60,634 bases of DNA from Rhodospirillales bacterium Ga0074136 (GCA_001464375.1 LNEW01000116.1:1-60634), one strand, 5' to 3'; counted from the first letter of the stretch, positions 50,822-60,634 are shown. Numbers and translations are program-made. Notes: generated by a model from the sequence alone, not told the origin.

Positions 50822-52027
50822 ATGACCGACCGCCGCACGCTGCTGGCCGGCGCCATGGGTGCCGTGCTGGCGACACCGGCGCTGGCGCAGACCCGCCCGC
50901 AGCAGGGCCGCCGCCAGCCCGGCCCGACCCGGCCCGCCAGCGCGCCGGCCGATACCCCGCTCGGCCCGGTCGACGTGGGCGCGCGCCAGGCGCTGATCGT
51001 GGATTTCGCGACCGGCGCCGTGCTGCTGGAGAAGAACGCCGACCAGCAGATGCCGCCATCGTCGATGTCGAAGCTGATGACGATGTATGTGGTGTTCGAG
51101 AAGCTGAAGGCCGGGCAGCTGCAACTCGACCAGACTCTGCCGGTCAGCGAGCGGGCCTGGCGCATGGGCGGCTCCAAGATGTTCGTGGAGCTGGGGTCGC
51201 AGATCAAGGTCGAGGACCTGATCCGCGGCGTCATCGTGCAGTCGGGCAACGATGCCTGCATCGTGCTGGCCGAGGCGATCAGCGGCTCGGAACAGCAATT
51301 TGCCGACCTGCTGAACGAGACCGGCCGGCGCATCGGGCTGCTGAACAGCAATTTCCGCAATTCGACGGGCTGGCCCGACCCCGAGCACCGCACGACGGCG
51401 CGCGACCTGTCCATCCTGGCACGGCGCATCATCCAGGACTTCCCGGATCAATACGCCTACTACAACGAGCGTTCCTTCCGCTTCAACAACATCGCCCAGG
51501 AAAACCGCAACCCGCTGCTGGCCCGGGTGGCGGGGGCCGATGGCCTCAAGACCGGGCATACCGAGGAAGCGGGCTATGGCCTGACCGGCAGCGCGCAGCG
51601 TGGCGACCGCCGCGTCATCCTGGTCGTGAACGGCCTGCCGTCGATGCGGGCCCGCGCCGAGGAGAGCGAGCGCCTCATGGAATGGGCGTTCCGCGAATTC
51701 GAGGCGGTGGTGCTGTTCCGCGCCCAGGACACGATCGAGGAAGTGCCGGTCTATCTGGGCGAGCGCAACCGCGTGCCGATGGTGGGCGGGCGCGACCTGG
51801 TGCTGACGTTGCCGCGGCAATGGCGCCAGCGCCTGCAGGTGCGGCTGCGCTACGAGGCGCCGCTGACCGCACCGGTGGCGCGCGGACAGACCATCGGCAC
51901 CATGGTCGTGTCGGGGCAGGGCGTGCCGCAGCTGGAAGTGCCGCTGATGGCGGGCGCCGATGTCGAACGCCTGGGGATCGTGTCGCGTATCCCGGCGGTG
52001 GTCAGCCGGTTCGTCTTCGGGTCGTGA
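50822..52027 (+). CDS. dacC: D-alanyl-D-alanine carboxypeptidase (PBP5/6 family)
   Basis: 401-residue periplasmic serine carboxypeptidase trimming peptidoglycan pentapeptides. A signal peptide (cleaved after LAQ at about 23) precedes the peptidase: nucleophile S81-M-S-K84 (SxxK), S140-G-N142 (SxN), K242-T-G (KTG), so the penicillin-binding triad is complete. A C-terminal beta domain (300-395) follows. No obvious amphipathic anchor ends the chain. The stop overlaps the tmk GTG. Confidence 0.94.
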   Translation: MTDRRTLLAGAMGAVLATPALAQTRPQQGRRQPGPTRPASAPADTPLGPVDVGARQALIVDFATGAVLLEKNADQQMPPSSMSKLMTMYVVFEKLKAGQLQLDQTLPVSERAWRMGGSKMFVELGSQIKVEDLIRGVIVQSGNDACIVLAEAISGSEQQFADLLNETGRRIGLLNSNFRNSTGWPDPEHRTTARDLSILARRIIQDFPDQYAYYNERSFRFNNIAQENRNPLLARVAGADGLKTGHTEEAGYGLTGSAQRGDRRVILVVNGLPSMRARAEESERLMEWAFREFEAVVLFRAQDTIEEVPVYLGERNRVPMVGGRDLVLTLPRQWRQRLQVRLRYEAPLTAPVARGQTIGTMVVSGQGVPQLEVPLMAGADVERLGIVSRIPAVVSRFVFGS

Positions 52028-52653
52028 CGCAGCGCGGCCGCTTCATCACGCTGGAAGGCGGCGAGGGGGCGGGGAAGTCGACCCAGGCGAAGCGTCTGGC
52101 GTCGGCGCTGGCGGCTGCCGGCCGGCCGGTGCTGCGCACCCGCGAGCCGGGCGGCACCCCGGGGGCCGAGCGCATCCGCACCTTGCTGCTCGGCCACGGC
52201 CCCTGGGACCCGGTCGCGGAGGCGATGATGATGTTCGCCGCGCGACGCGAACATGTGGTCCGGGTGATCCGCCCGTTCCTGGCGGCCGGCGGCTGGGTGG
52301 TGTGCGACCGCTTCGCCGATTCCACCCTGGCCTACCAGGGCGCGCAGGGGTTGCCGCGCGAGGTCTGGGCGCGGCTGGTCGATGTCGCGCTGGATGGCTT
52401 CGCGCCGGACCTCACGCTGATGCTGGACCTGCCGCCGGAGGCCGGCATGGCGCGCGCCGCCGCTCGCAGCGGCGCCGATCGCTACGAACGCATGGGGCTG
52501 GGTTTCCACGCCGCCGTGCGCGCCGGCTTCCTGCGGATCGCCGCCGCCGAGCCCGCGCGCTGCGCCGTGGTCGATGCGGGGCAGGGGGTGGATGACGTGT
52601 CCGCGGCAATCCGCGCGACGGTGCAGTCGCGCCTTGGGCAGGCGATGGACTGA
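52024..52653 (+). CDS. tmk: thymidylate kinase
   Basis: 209 residues converting dTMP to dTDP. P-loop GGEGAGKSTQ, the DR motif region CDRFADSTLAYQG with the substrate-binding Arg, and the LID region (ARSGADRYERM) are present. A TRE-PGGTPGAE segment follows the P-loop strand. The start is GTG overlapping the dacC stop (GTGA); its stop shares a base with the holB ATG. All essential, normal length. Confidence 0.95.
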   Translation: MTQRGRFITLEGGEGAGKSTQAKRLASALAAAGRPVLRTREPGGTPGAERIRTLLLGHGPWDPVAEAMMMFAARREHVVRVIRPFLAAGGWVVCDRFADSTLAYQGAQGLPREVWARLVDVALDGFAPDLTLMLDLPPEAGMARAAARSGADRYERMGLGFHAAVRAGFLRIAAAEPARCAVVDAGQGVDDVSAAIRATVQSRLGQAMD

Positions 52654-53651
52654 TGGACCCGCGTGCCAATCCTGACCTGGTCGGCCATCAGGAGGCGGCG
52701 CGCAGCCTGGAAGCCGCGGCGCGGTCGGGGCGGCTGCACCATGCCTGGCTGATCTGCGGGGCGCCGGGTATCGGCAAGGCGACGCTCGCCTGGCGTTTCG
52801 CGCGCTGGCTCCTGGCGGGCATGCCGCAGGGTGCCACGCCGCTGGAGGTCGACCCGGCCTCCGCCGTGTTCCGCCGCGTCGCCGCCGACACCCATGCCGA
52901 TTGCTTCACGCTGGAACCGAACACCGGGGAGCGCGGCGTGAAGCGCATCCTGCGCGTGGAGGATGCGCGCGATGCCGTGCGCTTCCTCACCCAGACGGCG
53001 GCGGAGGGCGGCTGGCGGGTGGTGGTGCTCGACGAGGCCGAGCGCGCCGACCAGGCCGCGGTGCAGAACACGCTGCTCAAGACGCTGGAGGAACCGCCGC
53101 CGCGCACCGTGCTGCTGCTGGTCTGCGCGGCGCCGCAGAAGCTGTTGCCGACCATTCGCAGCCGCTGCCGGCGGCTCGATCTGAACCCGCTCGGCGCGGC
53201 CGAGATGGACGCGCTGCTGGCGCGCCTGCTGCCCGGGACGCCGGCCGGCGAACGCGCGCGCATCGCCGCGCTGGCCGATGGCGCGCCCGGCCGCGCGATG
53301 GCGCTGGCCGAGGCCGGCGGACTCGAACTGCAGGCGATGGTCGAAGCCAGCCTTGCGGCGTTGGCCAAGCCCGAGCCGCCGCGCGACCACGCGCTGGCCG
53401 ACCGGCTGGCGGCGGACCGCACCGGCGGGGCCTTCGGCATCTTCATGGGGCTGCTGCGCGGCGCGATTGCCGGGGCGTTGCGCGATGCGGCCCGTGGGCG
53501 GGACTCGGCCCCCTGGCTCGCCCGCCATCCGCTTGCCGTGTGGGCAGGGCTGTGGGATAGGCTCGGCACCCTCGCGGACGATACCGAGCGGCTGAATCTC
53601 GACCGCAAGCAGGCCGTGCTCACGGGACTTTCCTGGCTCGCGCGGCCCTGA
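52653..53651 (+). CDS. holB: DNA polymerase III delta' subunit
   Basis: 332-residue clamp-loader subunit. It begins NPDLVGHQEAARSL and has a Walker-like GAPGIGKAT, a Walker B-like region VVLDEAERAD, and sensor-like LLKTLEEPPPRTVLLLVC and RSRCRRL. No four-Cys zinc motif of tau/gamma type is seen, which fits the delta' subunit. The start overlaps the tmk stop. Rated by family resemblance and operon position (tmk-holB-metG is a common order). Confidence 0.88.
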   Translation: MDPRANPDLVGHQEAARSLEAAARSGRLHHAWLICGAPGIGKATLAWRFARWLLAGMPQGATPLEVDPASAVFRRVAADTHADCFTLEPNTGERGVKRILRVEDARDAVRFLTQTAAEGGWRVVVLDEAERADQAAVQNTLLKTLEEPPPRTVLLLVCAAPQKLLPTIRSRCRRLDLNPLGAAEMDALLARLLPGTPAGERARIAALADGAPGRAMALAEAGGLELQAMVEASLAALAKPEPPRDHALADRLAADRTGGAFGIFMGLLRGAIAGALRDAARGRDSAPWLARHPLAVWAGLWDRLGTLADDTERLNLDRKQAVLTGLSWLARP

Positions 53652-53705
53652 GCGGACCGACCGGCCATCCTGGGCGCAACGCCCCCGCGGCCGCCACCAG
53701 AAGCA

Positions 53706-55301
53706 ATGAGCCGAACCGGACAGCCCATGGCGAAGCCAGCGATCTACTACACGACGCCGATCTACTACGTGAACGACCGGCCCCATATCGGCCACGCCTA
53801 TACGTCCCTGGCCACCGACGTGCTGGCGCGCTTCAAGCGGCTGGATGGGCACGAGGTGTTCTTCCTGACCGGCACCGACGAACACGGGCAGAAGGTGGAA
53901 AAGGCGGCGCAGGATGCCGGCGAGGATCCGCAGGCCTTCACCGACCGGGTCAGCCAGGCCTTCCGCGACCTGACGGTGACGATGGGCTTCTCCAACGACG
54001 ACTTCATCCGCACCACCGAGCCGCGCCACAAGGCGGCCTGCGTCGCGCTGTGGACGGTGCTGGCGGAGCGCGGCGAGATCTACCTCGGTGACTACGAGGG
54101 CTGGTACGCCGTTCGCGATGAAGCATTCTACGGCCCGGACGAGCTGGTCGAGCGCGACGGCGTGAAGTTCGCGCCCACCGGCGCGCCGGTGGAGTGGGTG
54201 CGCGAGCCGTCCTACTTCTTCCGCCTGGGCAAATGGCTGCCCGAATTGCTGCGCCGCTTCGACCTGCCCGAGGGCGATGCCGAGCGCATCGAGATCCTGC
54301 CCGAAAGCCGGCGCAACGAGGTGCGCGCCTTCATCCAGCAGGGGCTGAAGGATTTCGCGGACCGGCCGGAGAAGCTAGATCTCTCGGTCTCCCGCACGTC
54401 CTTCAAGTGGGGCGTGAAGGTGCCAGGCGACGAGGCCCATGTGATGTATGTCTGGGTCGATGCGCTGACCAACTACATCACCGCGGCAGGGTATCCGGAC
54501 ACGAATGCGCCGCGCTGGAAGTTCTGGCCGGCGGACGTGCACGTCGTCGGCAAGGACATCGTGCGCTTCCACACGATCTATTGGCCGGCGCTGCTGCTGG
54601 CGGCGGGCCTGCCGGCGCCGCGGCGCGTGTTCGCGCATGGCTGGTGGACGAATGAAGGCCAGAAGATCAGCAAGTCCCTGGGCAACGTGATCGATCCCGT
54701 CGCGCTGGTCGAGGAATTCGGGCTCGATGCGGTGCGCTACTTCCTGCTGCGGGAGGTGCCCTTCGGGCAGGATGGCGATTTCTCGCGCAAGGCGCTGGTG
54801 AACCGGCTGAACGGGGAGCTGGCGGATGCGCTGGGGAACCTGGCGAACCGCGTGCTGAGCCTGATCCAGCGGAATTGCGAAGGGAAACTGCCCGAGGCCG
54901 GCGACCCCGCCGTGGGTGGCGCGCTGATGGCCGGCATCGCCGCGTTGCCGGGCCAGGTCCGGGACCGTCTGGACCGCCAGGAATTCCATTTGGCGCTGGA
55001 CGTGGTGATGGCCTCGGTGCGCGACGCGAATGCCTACATCACCGTCGAGGCGCCCTGGGCGCTGAAGAAGACCGACCCGGTCCGGATGGCCGCGGTGCTG
55101 CGGCACCTGCATACGGCGCTGCGCTGCCACGCGACGCTGCTGCAGCCCTTCATGCCAGGGACCGCCGGCGCGATGCTCGACCAACTCGCGGTGCCGGGGG
55201 ATGCGCGGGCGATGGCGGACCTCGACATGCCGCTGCCGGGCGGCATCCCGCTGCCGCCGCCCGCGCCGCTGTTCCGCAAGATCGACCTGGCCGCCGCCTG
55301 A
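53706..55301 (+). CDS. metG: methionyl-tRNA synthetase
   Basis: 531-residue class I synthetase. HIGH motif H27-I-G-H30 and KISKS at about 320-324 (the KMSKS variant). It is the short, zinc-free type, without a four-Cys knuckle, and lacks the C-terminal tRNA-binding domain. Start at the ATG at 53706; an ATG seven codons later (MAKPAIYYTTPIYY) is also possible, as the ribosome binding site is weak. Its stop shares a base with tatD. Confidence 0.95.
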   Translation: MSRTGQPMAKPAIYYTTPIYYVNDRPHIGHAYTSLATDVLARFKRLDGHEVFFLTGTDEHGQKVEKAAQDAGEDPQAFTDRVSQAFRDLTVTMGFSNDDFIRTTEPRHKAACVALWTVLAERGEIYLGDYEGWYAVRDEAFYGPDELVERDGVKFAPTGAPVEWVREPSYFFRLGKWLPELLRRFDLPEGDAERIEILPESRRNEVRAFIQQGLKDFADRPEKLDLSVSRTSFKWGVKVPGDEAHVMYVWVDALTNYITAAGYPDTNAPRWKFWPADVHVVGKDIVRFHTIYWPALLLAAGLPAPRRVFAHGWWTNEGQKISKSLGNVIDPVALVEEFGLDAVRYFLLREVPFGQDGDFSRKALVNRLNGELADALGNLANRVLSLIQRNCEGKLPEAGDPAVGGALMAGIAALPGQVRDRLDRQEFHLALDVVMASVRDANAYITVEAPWALKKTDPVRMAAVLRHLHTALRCHATLLQPFMPGTAGAMLDQLAVPGDARAMADLDMPLPGGIPLPPPAPLFRKIDLAAA

Positions 55302-56074
55302 TGCTGATCGACAGCCACTGCCACCTCGACCATTCGGCCGATGCCGAGGTCTTCGACCTGATCGCCCGCGCGCGGGAGGCCGGCGTCGAACGCATGGTGA
55401 CCATCGGCGTGCGCATGTCCCAGGCCGCCAAGGTCAAGGAATTGGCCGAGCGCCACCCCGAGGTCTGGGGCACCATCGGCATCCATCCGCACAATGCCGG
55501 CGAAGGCCCGCTGCCCACGCCGGAGGAAATCGCCGCCGAGGCCGACCATCCGCGCATCATCGGCATCGGCGAATCCGGCCTGGATTATTTCTATGACAAG
55601 GCGCCGCGCGACGCGCAGGCAGAGAATTTTCGCCGTCACATCCGCGCCGCGCGCATTGCCGGCCTGCCGCTGTGCATCCATGCCCGCCAGGCGGATGACG
55701 ACATCCTTGCCATCCTGCGCGAGGAACGCGACGCCGGCGGCCCCTATGACTTCCTGCTGCATTGCTTCAGCAGCGGTCGTGCATTGGCGGAACAGGCGGT
55801 GGAGATGGGCGGCTACGTCTCCTTCTCGGGTATCCTGACCTTCCCGAAGTCCCAGGAATTCAGGGACATCGCCCGTGATCTTCCAGCCGATCGCCTGCTG
55901 GTGGAGACCGACGCGCCCTACCTGGCGCCCGTGCCGTTCCGGGGCAAGCGCTGCGAACCCGGCATGGTGGCGCATACCGCACGGGTGCTGGCGGAGGTGC
56001 GCGGCCTGGCACCCGAGGCCCTGGCCGACCTGACCACGGAAAATTTCCATCGTCTTTTCAGGAAAGCCGCATAA
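55301..56074 (+). CDS. tatD: TatD-family metal-dependent DNase
   Basis: 257 residues, TIM-barrel hydrolase. Metal ligands seen: H6 and H8 (DSHCHLDH), the Glu of GIGESGLDY, H in CIHARQADD, H in LLHCFSSG, D in VETDAPYL. These proteins act as 3'-5' exonucleases/DNases. TGA of metG and the ATG here share one base. Gene order metG-tatD-MBL is common in proteobacteria. Confidence 0.93.
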   Translation: MLIDSHCHLDHSADAEVFDLIARAREAGVERMVTIGVRMSQAAKVKELAERHPEVWGTIGIHPHNAGEGPLPTPEEIAAEADHPRIIGIGESGLDYFYDKAPRDAQAENFRRHIRAARIAGLPLCIHARQADDDILAILREERDAGGPYDFLLHCFSSGRALAEQAVEMGGYVSFSGILTFPKSQEFRDIARDLPADRLLVETDAPYLAPVPFRGKRCEPGMVAHTARVLAEVRGLAPEALADLTTENFHRLFRKAA

Positions 56075-56078
56075 AGCC

Positions 56079-56873
56079 TTGTTGAAGATTACACTTCTGG
56101 GCTGCGGCGGTTCCGGCGGCGTGCCGCAGATCGGCGGCGCCGACGGCCGTGGCTGGTGGGGGGCTTGCGATCCGGCCAATCGGCTGAACCGACGGACGCG
56201 GTCCTCGGTCCTGATCGAGGGCCATGGCGGCGGGCGGCTGCTGGTCGATACCGGGCCGGATCTGCGCGGCCAGATGCTGGCCTGCGCCGTGCCGGGGGTG
56301 GATGCCATCCTGTACACCCACGACCATGCCGACCATGTGATGGGGCTGGACGAGATCCGCATCCTGAACCGCCTGGCCGGACGCCCGCTCGAGGCCTTCG
56401 GCACCGAGCGCACGCTGTCGATCCTGCGGCAGCGCTTCGACTATGCCTTCCTGCCCGCGACGACGCCGCATTTCTTCCGCCCGGCGGTCGAACCGCTGCC
56501 CCTGGAGGCCGGCGCGACGGTCGAGATGGCCGGCCACCAGGTCCAGACCTTCCGCCAGGACCATGCGGTGATGGACACGCTGGGCCTGCGGATCGGCGCC
56601 TTCGCCTATTCCACCGACCTGGTGCGCCTGCCGGCCGACAGCATGGCGCGCCTTCACGGCCTGGATACCTGGATCGTGGGATGCTTCCAGCGGCGGCCCC
56701 ACAAGGTGCACGCGAACCTGGACCAGGTGCTCGAATGGGTCGATCTGCTGAAGCCGCGCCGCACCGTGCTGACCCACATGAGCCCCGACCTGGACCATGG
56801 CTGGTTGCTGGCCAACCTGCCGGACGGGGTGGAACCGGGGCATGACGGGATGGTGCTGGAGGTTCCGGCCTGA
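56079..56873 (+). CDS. metallo-beta-lactamase-fold phosphodiesterase (PhnP-like)
   Basis: 264 residues. The zinc motif T80-H81-D82-H83-A84-D85-H86 is complete, preceded by LLVDTGPDLR and followed by LTHMSPDLDHGW (further His/Asp). It starts with LGCGGSGGVPQIGG, the mark of the PhnP/tRNase-Z-related group. Likely a cyclic phosphodiesterase; substrate unknown. The start is TTG at 56079 or 56082, four or seven bases after tatD. It ends the operon. Confidence 0.87.
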   Translation: MLKITLLGCGGSGGVPQIGGADGRGWWGACDPANRLNRRTRSSVLIEGHGGGRLLVDTGPDLRGQMLACAVPGVDAILYTHDHADHVMGLDEIRILNRLAGRPLEAFGTERTLSILRQRFDYAFLPATTPHFFRPAVEPLPLEAGATVEMAGHQVQTFRQDHAVMDTLGLRIGAFAYSTDLVRLPADSMARLHGLDTWIVGCFQRRPHKVHANLDQVLEWVDLLKPRRTVLTHMSPDLDHGWLLANLPDGVEPGHDGMVLEVPA

Positions 56874-56897
56874 GGGCCGATCGAGATCGCCCGGTCC

Positions 56898-56924
56898 CCA
56901 CCCGCGCCCGGTCCGGGCGGGTGG
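56898..56924 (+). terminator. hairpin after the metG-tatD-MBL operon
   Basis: CCACCCGC (56898-56905) and GCGGGTGG (56917-56924) form an eight-base stem around an 11-base loop that itself contains CCGG. No T-run follows. It lies 25 bases past the stop of the MBL gene, a fitting place for a terminator. Confidence 0.45.
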
Positions 56925-56975
56925 CCAGGTTGACGGAGCGTTTCGGGCCGCATCTCGGAACGATCTGGCCCGGGG

Positions 56976-57004
56976 CTTTCGCGACCGCAGGCGATGCCCC
57001 ACAT
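56976..57004 (+). promoter_or_regulatory. heat-shock (RpoH)-like promoter candidate for clpP
   Basis: CCCCACAT at 56997-57004 resembles the RpoH -10 (CCCCAT-T), with CTTTCG 15 bases upstream as a weak -35 (CTTGAA expected). It would start transcription just before the clpP leader hairpin. Weak evidence; ClpP is commonly RpoH-controlled. Confidence 0.3.
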
Positions 57005-57017
57005 TCGGCACGAAGCC

Positions 57018-57039
57018 GGGGGCGCTGATTCGCGCCCCC
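57018..57039 (+). promoter_or_regulatory. perfect stem-loop in the clpP 5' leader
   Basis: GGGGGCGC (57018-57025) and GCGCCCCC (57032-57039) pair perfectly around the six-base loop TGATTC, ending 19 bases before the clpP ATG and just before the GAAAGGA ribosome binding site. It could stabilise the mRNA 5' end or affect initiation. No T-run, so it is less likely a terminator. Confidence 0.55.
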
Positions 57040-57058
57040 GCCACGAAAGGACATTGCC

Positions 57059-57706
57059 ATGATCAGGGATCGTGACCCGGTCGAAGTCTACAACAACACC
57101 CTGGTGCCGATGGTCATCGAGCAGACCGCCCGGGGCGAGCGTGCCTTCGACATCTATTCGCGCCTGCTGAAGGAACGCATCATCTTCCTGACCGGCCCGG
57201 TCTTCGACCAGGTCTCGTCGCTGATCTGCGCCCAGCTGCTGTTCCTGGAGTCCGAGAACCCATCCAAGGACATCGCCTTCTATATCAATTCTCCGGGCGG
57301 CGTGGTTTCGGCCGGTCTCGCGATGTATGACACCATGCAATACATCCGCTCGCCGATGAGCACGGTGTGCATCGGCCAGGCGGCCTCGATGGGTTCGCTC
57401 CTGCTGTGCGCCGGCGCCAAGGGCAAGCGGTACGCGCTGCCCAACAGCCGGATCATGGTGCACCAGCCCTCGGGCGGGGCGCAGGGCCAGGCGACCGACA
57501 TCGAGATCCAGGCGCGCGAGATCCTAAAGCTGCGCCAGCGGCTGAACGAGATCTACGTGAAGCACACCGGCCAGCCGATCGAGGCGATCGAGAAGAAGCT
57601 CGACCGCGACAGCTACATGTCCGCCGAGGAGGCCCGCGACTTCGGCCTGGTGGACCATGTGGTCGAGGAACGACCGGTGCCGGCGTCCGAGACCACGAAG
57701 GCGTGA
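57059..57706 (+). CDS. clpP: ATP-dependent Clp protease proteolytic subunit ClpP
   Basis: 215-residue serine protease of the Clp tetradecamer. Catalytic triad S110 (GQAASMGS), H135 (MVHQPSGG) and D184 (KLDRDSYM), with the Ser-Asp spacing of 74 residues equal to that in E. coli. FYINSPGG precedes the nucleophile. ATG at 57059 with GAAAGGA upstream. It feeds on ClpX- or ClpA-unfolded substrates. A strong terminator-like hairpin separates it from clpX. Confidence 0.97.
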   Translation: MIRDRDPVEVYNNTLVPMVIEQTARGERAFDIYSRLLKERIIFLTGPVFDQVSSLICAQLLFLESENPSKDIAFYINSPGGVVSAGLAMYDTMQYIRSPMSTVCIGQAASMGSLLLCAGAKGKRYALPNSRIMVHQPSGGAQGQATDIEIQAREILKLRQRLNEIYVKHTGQPIEAIEKKLDRDSYMSAEEARDFGLVDHVVEERPVPASETTKA

Positions 57707-57713
57707 TGCGCCG

Positions 57714-57759
57714 GCCGCCCGGCGGACCCCTTGCGGGGCGTGCGGGCGGCTTTCGCTTT
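57714..57759 (+). terminator. terminator-like nested hairpin after clpP
   Basis: GCCGCCCG (57714-57721) pairs with CGGGCGGC (57743-57750), with an inner CCCC/GGGG stem, and is followed by TTTCGCTTT (57751-57759). It lies seven bases after the clpP stop and suggests partial or full termination before clpX. Confidence 0.65.
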
Positions 57760-57778
57760 CCCCCGGGCCACCCGGGGG
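57760..57778 (+). promoter_or_regulatory. second hairpin between clpP and clpX
   Basis: CCCCCGGG (57760-57767) and CCCGGGGG (57771-57778) form a perfect eight-base stem with a three-base loop, directly after the T-run of the first hairpin. Together they fill most of the 121-base clpP-clpX gap. Possible mRNA-processing or stabilising element. Confidence 0.45.
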
Positions 57779-57827
57779 CTACATTCCTGTTGCAGTTCTC
57801 CGCACTTCCGGGGAACACGGAGACGGC

Positions 57828-59084
<1,257 letters not shown>

Positions 59085-59124
59085 TACGCGGGCAGGGCGT
59101 CCCGCGCGGGCGCCTTGTCAAGAT

Positions 59125-59153
59125 CTTGAGCGGGCGCCGTCCGGGTCCCACAT
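59125..59153 (+). promoter_or_regulatory. RpoH-like promoter candidate for lon
   Basis: CTTGAG (59125-59130) and CCCACAT (59147-59153) are 16 bases apart, close to the heat-shock consensus CTTGAA/CCCCAT-T. It lies 73 bases before the lon ATG in a 142-base gap with no other feature. lon is RpoH-controlled in many proteobacteria, so this is plausible, not proven. Confidence 0.4.
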
Positions 59154-59226
59154 CCCGGCTCAACCGTGGCGCCTCCCCTGTGCCGCTTTCGGGCGGGCGG
59201 GGCGCCGACTGTCCCTGTGAGGTCAC

Positions 59227-60634
59227 ATGACGGATACCATCCGCGGCGAACTGCTTCCGGTGCTCCCCTTGAGGGACATCGTGGTGTTCCCGCACATGAT
59301 CGTCCCGCTGTTCGTCGGTCGCGAGAAGTCGGTTCGCGCGCTGGAAGCGGTGATGAAGGACGACAAGCAGATCCTGCTGGTCGCGCAGAAGAACGCCGCG
59401 CAGGACGACCCCGGCGCCGACGACCTGTACCAGGTCGGCACGGTCTCGACGGTGCTGCAGTTGCTGAAGTTGCCCGACGGCACCGTCAAGGTGCTGGTCG
59501 AGGGCGGCCGCCGCGCCAAGATCGCCGCCTTCAAGGAGACCGCGAACTACTTCGAGGCCTTCGCCGAGGTGGTCGAGGAAACCGCCGGCGAACCGCGCGA
59601 GGCCGAGGCGCTGGCGCGCACGGTGGTCTCGCAGTTCGAGCAGTACATCAAGCTCAACAAGAAGATCGCGCCCGAGGTGCTGGTCTCGATCAACCAGATC
59701 GAGGAGCCGGCGAAACTCGCCGACACCGTGGCGTCGCATCTGGGTCTCAAGATCCCGGAGAAGCAGGAACTGCTGGAGACGCCGTCCGTCTCCGCGCGGC
59801 TCGAACGCGTGTTTGCCCACATGGAGGGCGAGATCGGCGTGCTGCAGGTGGAGAAGCGCATCCGCAACCGCGTCAAGCGCCAGATGGAGAAGACGCAGCG
59901 CGAGTACTACCTGAACGAGCAGCTCAAGGCGATCCAGAAGGAGCTCGGCGAAGGCGAGGACGGCAAGGACGAGGCCGCCGAGCTGGAAGCGCGCATCAAG
60001 GCGACGAAGTTCAGCAAGGAAGCGCGCGAGAAGGCGCTGCAGGAGCTCAAGAAGCTCCGCACCATGTCGCCGATGTCCGCCGAGGCGACGGTGGTGCGCA
60101 ACTACCTCGACTGGATGCTGTCGATCCCGTGGAAGAAGCGCTCCAAGGTCAAGAACGACATCACCGTGGCCGAGGGCGTGCTCGAATCCGACCACTACGG
60201 GCTCGAGAAGGTGAAGGAGCGGATCATCGAGTATCTCGCGGTGCAGAGCCGCAGCCCGAAGATCCGAGGCCCGATCCTGTGCCTGGTGGGGCCGCCGGGC
60301 GTGGGCAAGACCTCGCTCGGCAAGTCGATCGCGAAGGCGACGGGGCGCAACTTCGTGCGCATGAGCCTGGGCGGCGTGCGCGACGAGGCCGAGGTGCGCG
60401 GCCATCGCCGGACCTATATCGGCTCGATGCCGGGCAAGGTCATCCAGGGCATGAAGAAGGCCAAGACCAGCAACCCGCTGTTCCTGCTCGATGAGATCGA
60501 CAAGCTCGGCGCCGATTGGCGCGGGGACCCGTCGTCCGCGCTGCTGGAGGTGCTGGATCCGGAGCAGAACTCCACCTTCGCCGACCACTACCTGGAAGTG
60601 GACTACGACCTGTCGGACGTGATGTTCGTGACCA
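59227..60634 (+). CDS. lon: Lon protease, 5' part (runs off the right edge)
   Basis: ATP-dependent serine protease of the AAA+ family; only the first 469 codons are in the window. Visible: the N-terminal substrate domain (about 10-210; [20 protein letters not shown]), a coiled coil (about 220-270), and the AAA+ core with Walker A G355-T362 (GPPGVGKT), Walker [10 protein letters not shown] and [17 protein letters not shown]. The Ser-Lys protease domain is beyond position 60634. ATG at 59227 follows GAGGTCAC. It begins 142 bases after clpX, giving the common clpP-clpX-lon order. Confidence 0.96.
   Translation, partial: MTDTIRGELLPVLPLRDIVVFPHMIVPLFVGREKSVRALEAVMKDDKQILLVAQKNAAQDDPGADDLYQVGTVSTVLQLLKLPDGTVKVLVEGGRRAKIAAFKETANYFEAFAEVVEETAGEPREAEALARTVVSQFEQYIKLNKKIAPEVLVSINQIEEPAKLADTVASHLGLKIPEKQELLETPSVSARLERVFAHMEGEIGVLQVEKRIRNRVKRQMEKTQREYYLNEQLKAIQKELGEGEDGKDEAAELEARIKATKFSKEAREKALQELKKLRTMSPMSAEATVVRNYLDWMLSIPWKKRSKVKNDITVAEGVLESDHYGLEKVKERIIEYLAVQSRSPKIRGPILCLVGPPGVGKTSLGKSIAKATGRNFVRMSLGGVRDEAEVRGHRRTYIGSMPGKVIQGMKKAKTSNPLFLLDEIDKLGADWRGDPSSALLEVLDPEQNSTFADHYLEVDYDLSDVMFVT

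Overview
This is a 60.6 kb, very GC-rich chromosomal segment carrying only one to five bases between many genes and frequent ATGA/GTGA stop-start overlaps. Gene content and order (sdhE-mfd divergent from recG; rlpA-dacC-tmk-holB-metG-tatD; a DUF3141/acetate kinase/phosphotransacetylase/fabI block; a Bug-type solute receptor; GTG and TTG starts) point to an alphaproteobacterium. An Acetobacteraceae (Roseomonas-like) host is my best guess from gene content; no marker gene fixes the genus. I see no insertion sequence, prophage, plasmid gene or CRISPR array.

Layout. 0.3-6.4 kb (+): a complete urease operon ureDABCEFG with an overlapping 3-hydroxyacyl-CoA dehydrogenase-like gene. 6.7-12.6 kb (+): an NAD(P)H/Fe-S flavoprotein, a two-subunit 2-oxoacid:ferredoxin oxidoreductase and a PLP decarboxylase, tightly coupled. 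12.7-23.0 kb (-): a long block reading fabI, CoA-transferase A and B, MaoC-Pta fusion, acetate kinase, DUF3141 hydrolase, HD phosphohydrolase, class III adenylate cyclase, patatin lipase. 23.2-31.2 kb (+): a broken zinc alcohol dehydrogenase, a NIPSNAP protein, a SnoaL-like protein, an EAL phosphodiesterase, two glycosyltransferases, and an MsrP-like molybdoenzyme with a small membrane protein. 31.2-39.9 kb (-): a Bug receptor, a small secreted protein, a Nudix hydrolase, a Gld-type ABC export module with DUF4340 protein, and recG. 39.9-45.2 kb (+): sdhE, mfd, an outer-membrane barrel with a PagL-like triad, a GNAT. 45.2-48.8 kb (-): tRNA-Val, a DsbA-like protein, a flippase remnant, a degenerate GGDEF protein, tRNA-Ser, an MmgE/PrpD protein. 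48.9-56.9 kb (+): cell-wall, replication and tRNA-charging genes in one block. 57.0 kb to the end (+): clpP, clpX and the first 469 codons of lon.

How the genes work together. The urease genes form a self-sufficient set: three structural subunits plus all four nickel-insertion factors. The 2-oxoacid oxidoreductase set looks like a CoA-dependent decarboxylating enzyme with its own flavoprotein electron exchanger. The fabI-to-DUF3141 block handles acyl-CoA, acyl-phosphate and fatty-acid or polyester metabolism, and its distal end adds a cyclase whose substrate residues (Lys/Thr) resemble bicarbonate-responsive class IIIb enzymes, directly overlapped by an HD protein resembling a cyclic nucleotide phosphodiesterase. 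The right end is the protein quality-control module, with hairpins and possible heat-shock promoters around it.

The most unusual points are: a 66-residue lysine/alanine-rich tail on UreA; a segment read both as UreE His-tail and as UreF N-terminus; the overlapping cyclase/HD-phosphohydrolase pair; an MsrP-like enzyme with an 89-residue membrane partner instead of MsrQ; two decayed genes; and a perfect hairpin in the clpP leader. I did not find a clearly novel defence or mobile system. All coordinates, motifs and starts were read by eye; family names come from motif recognition, not database searches.
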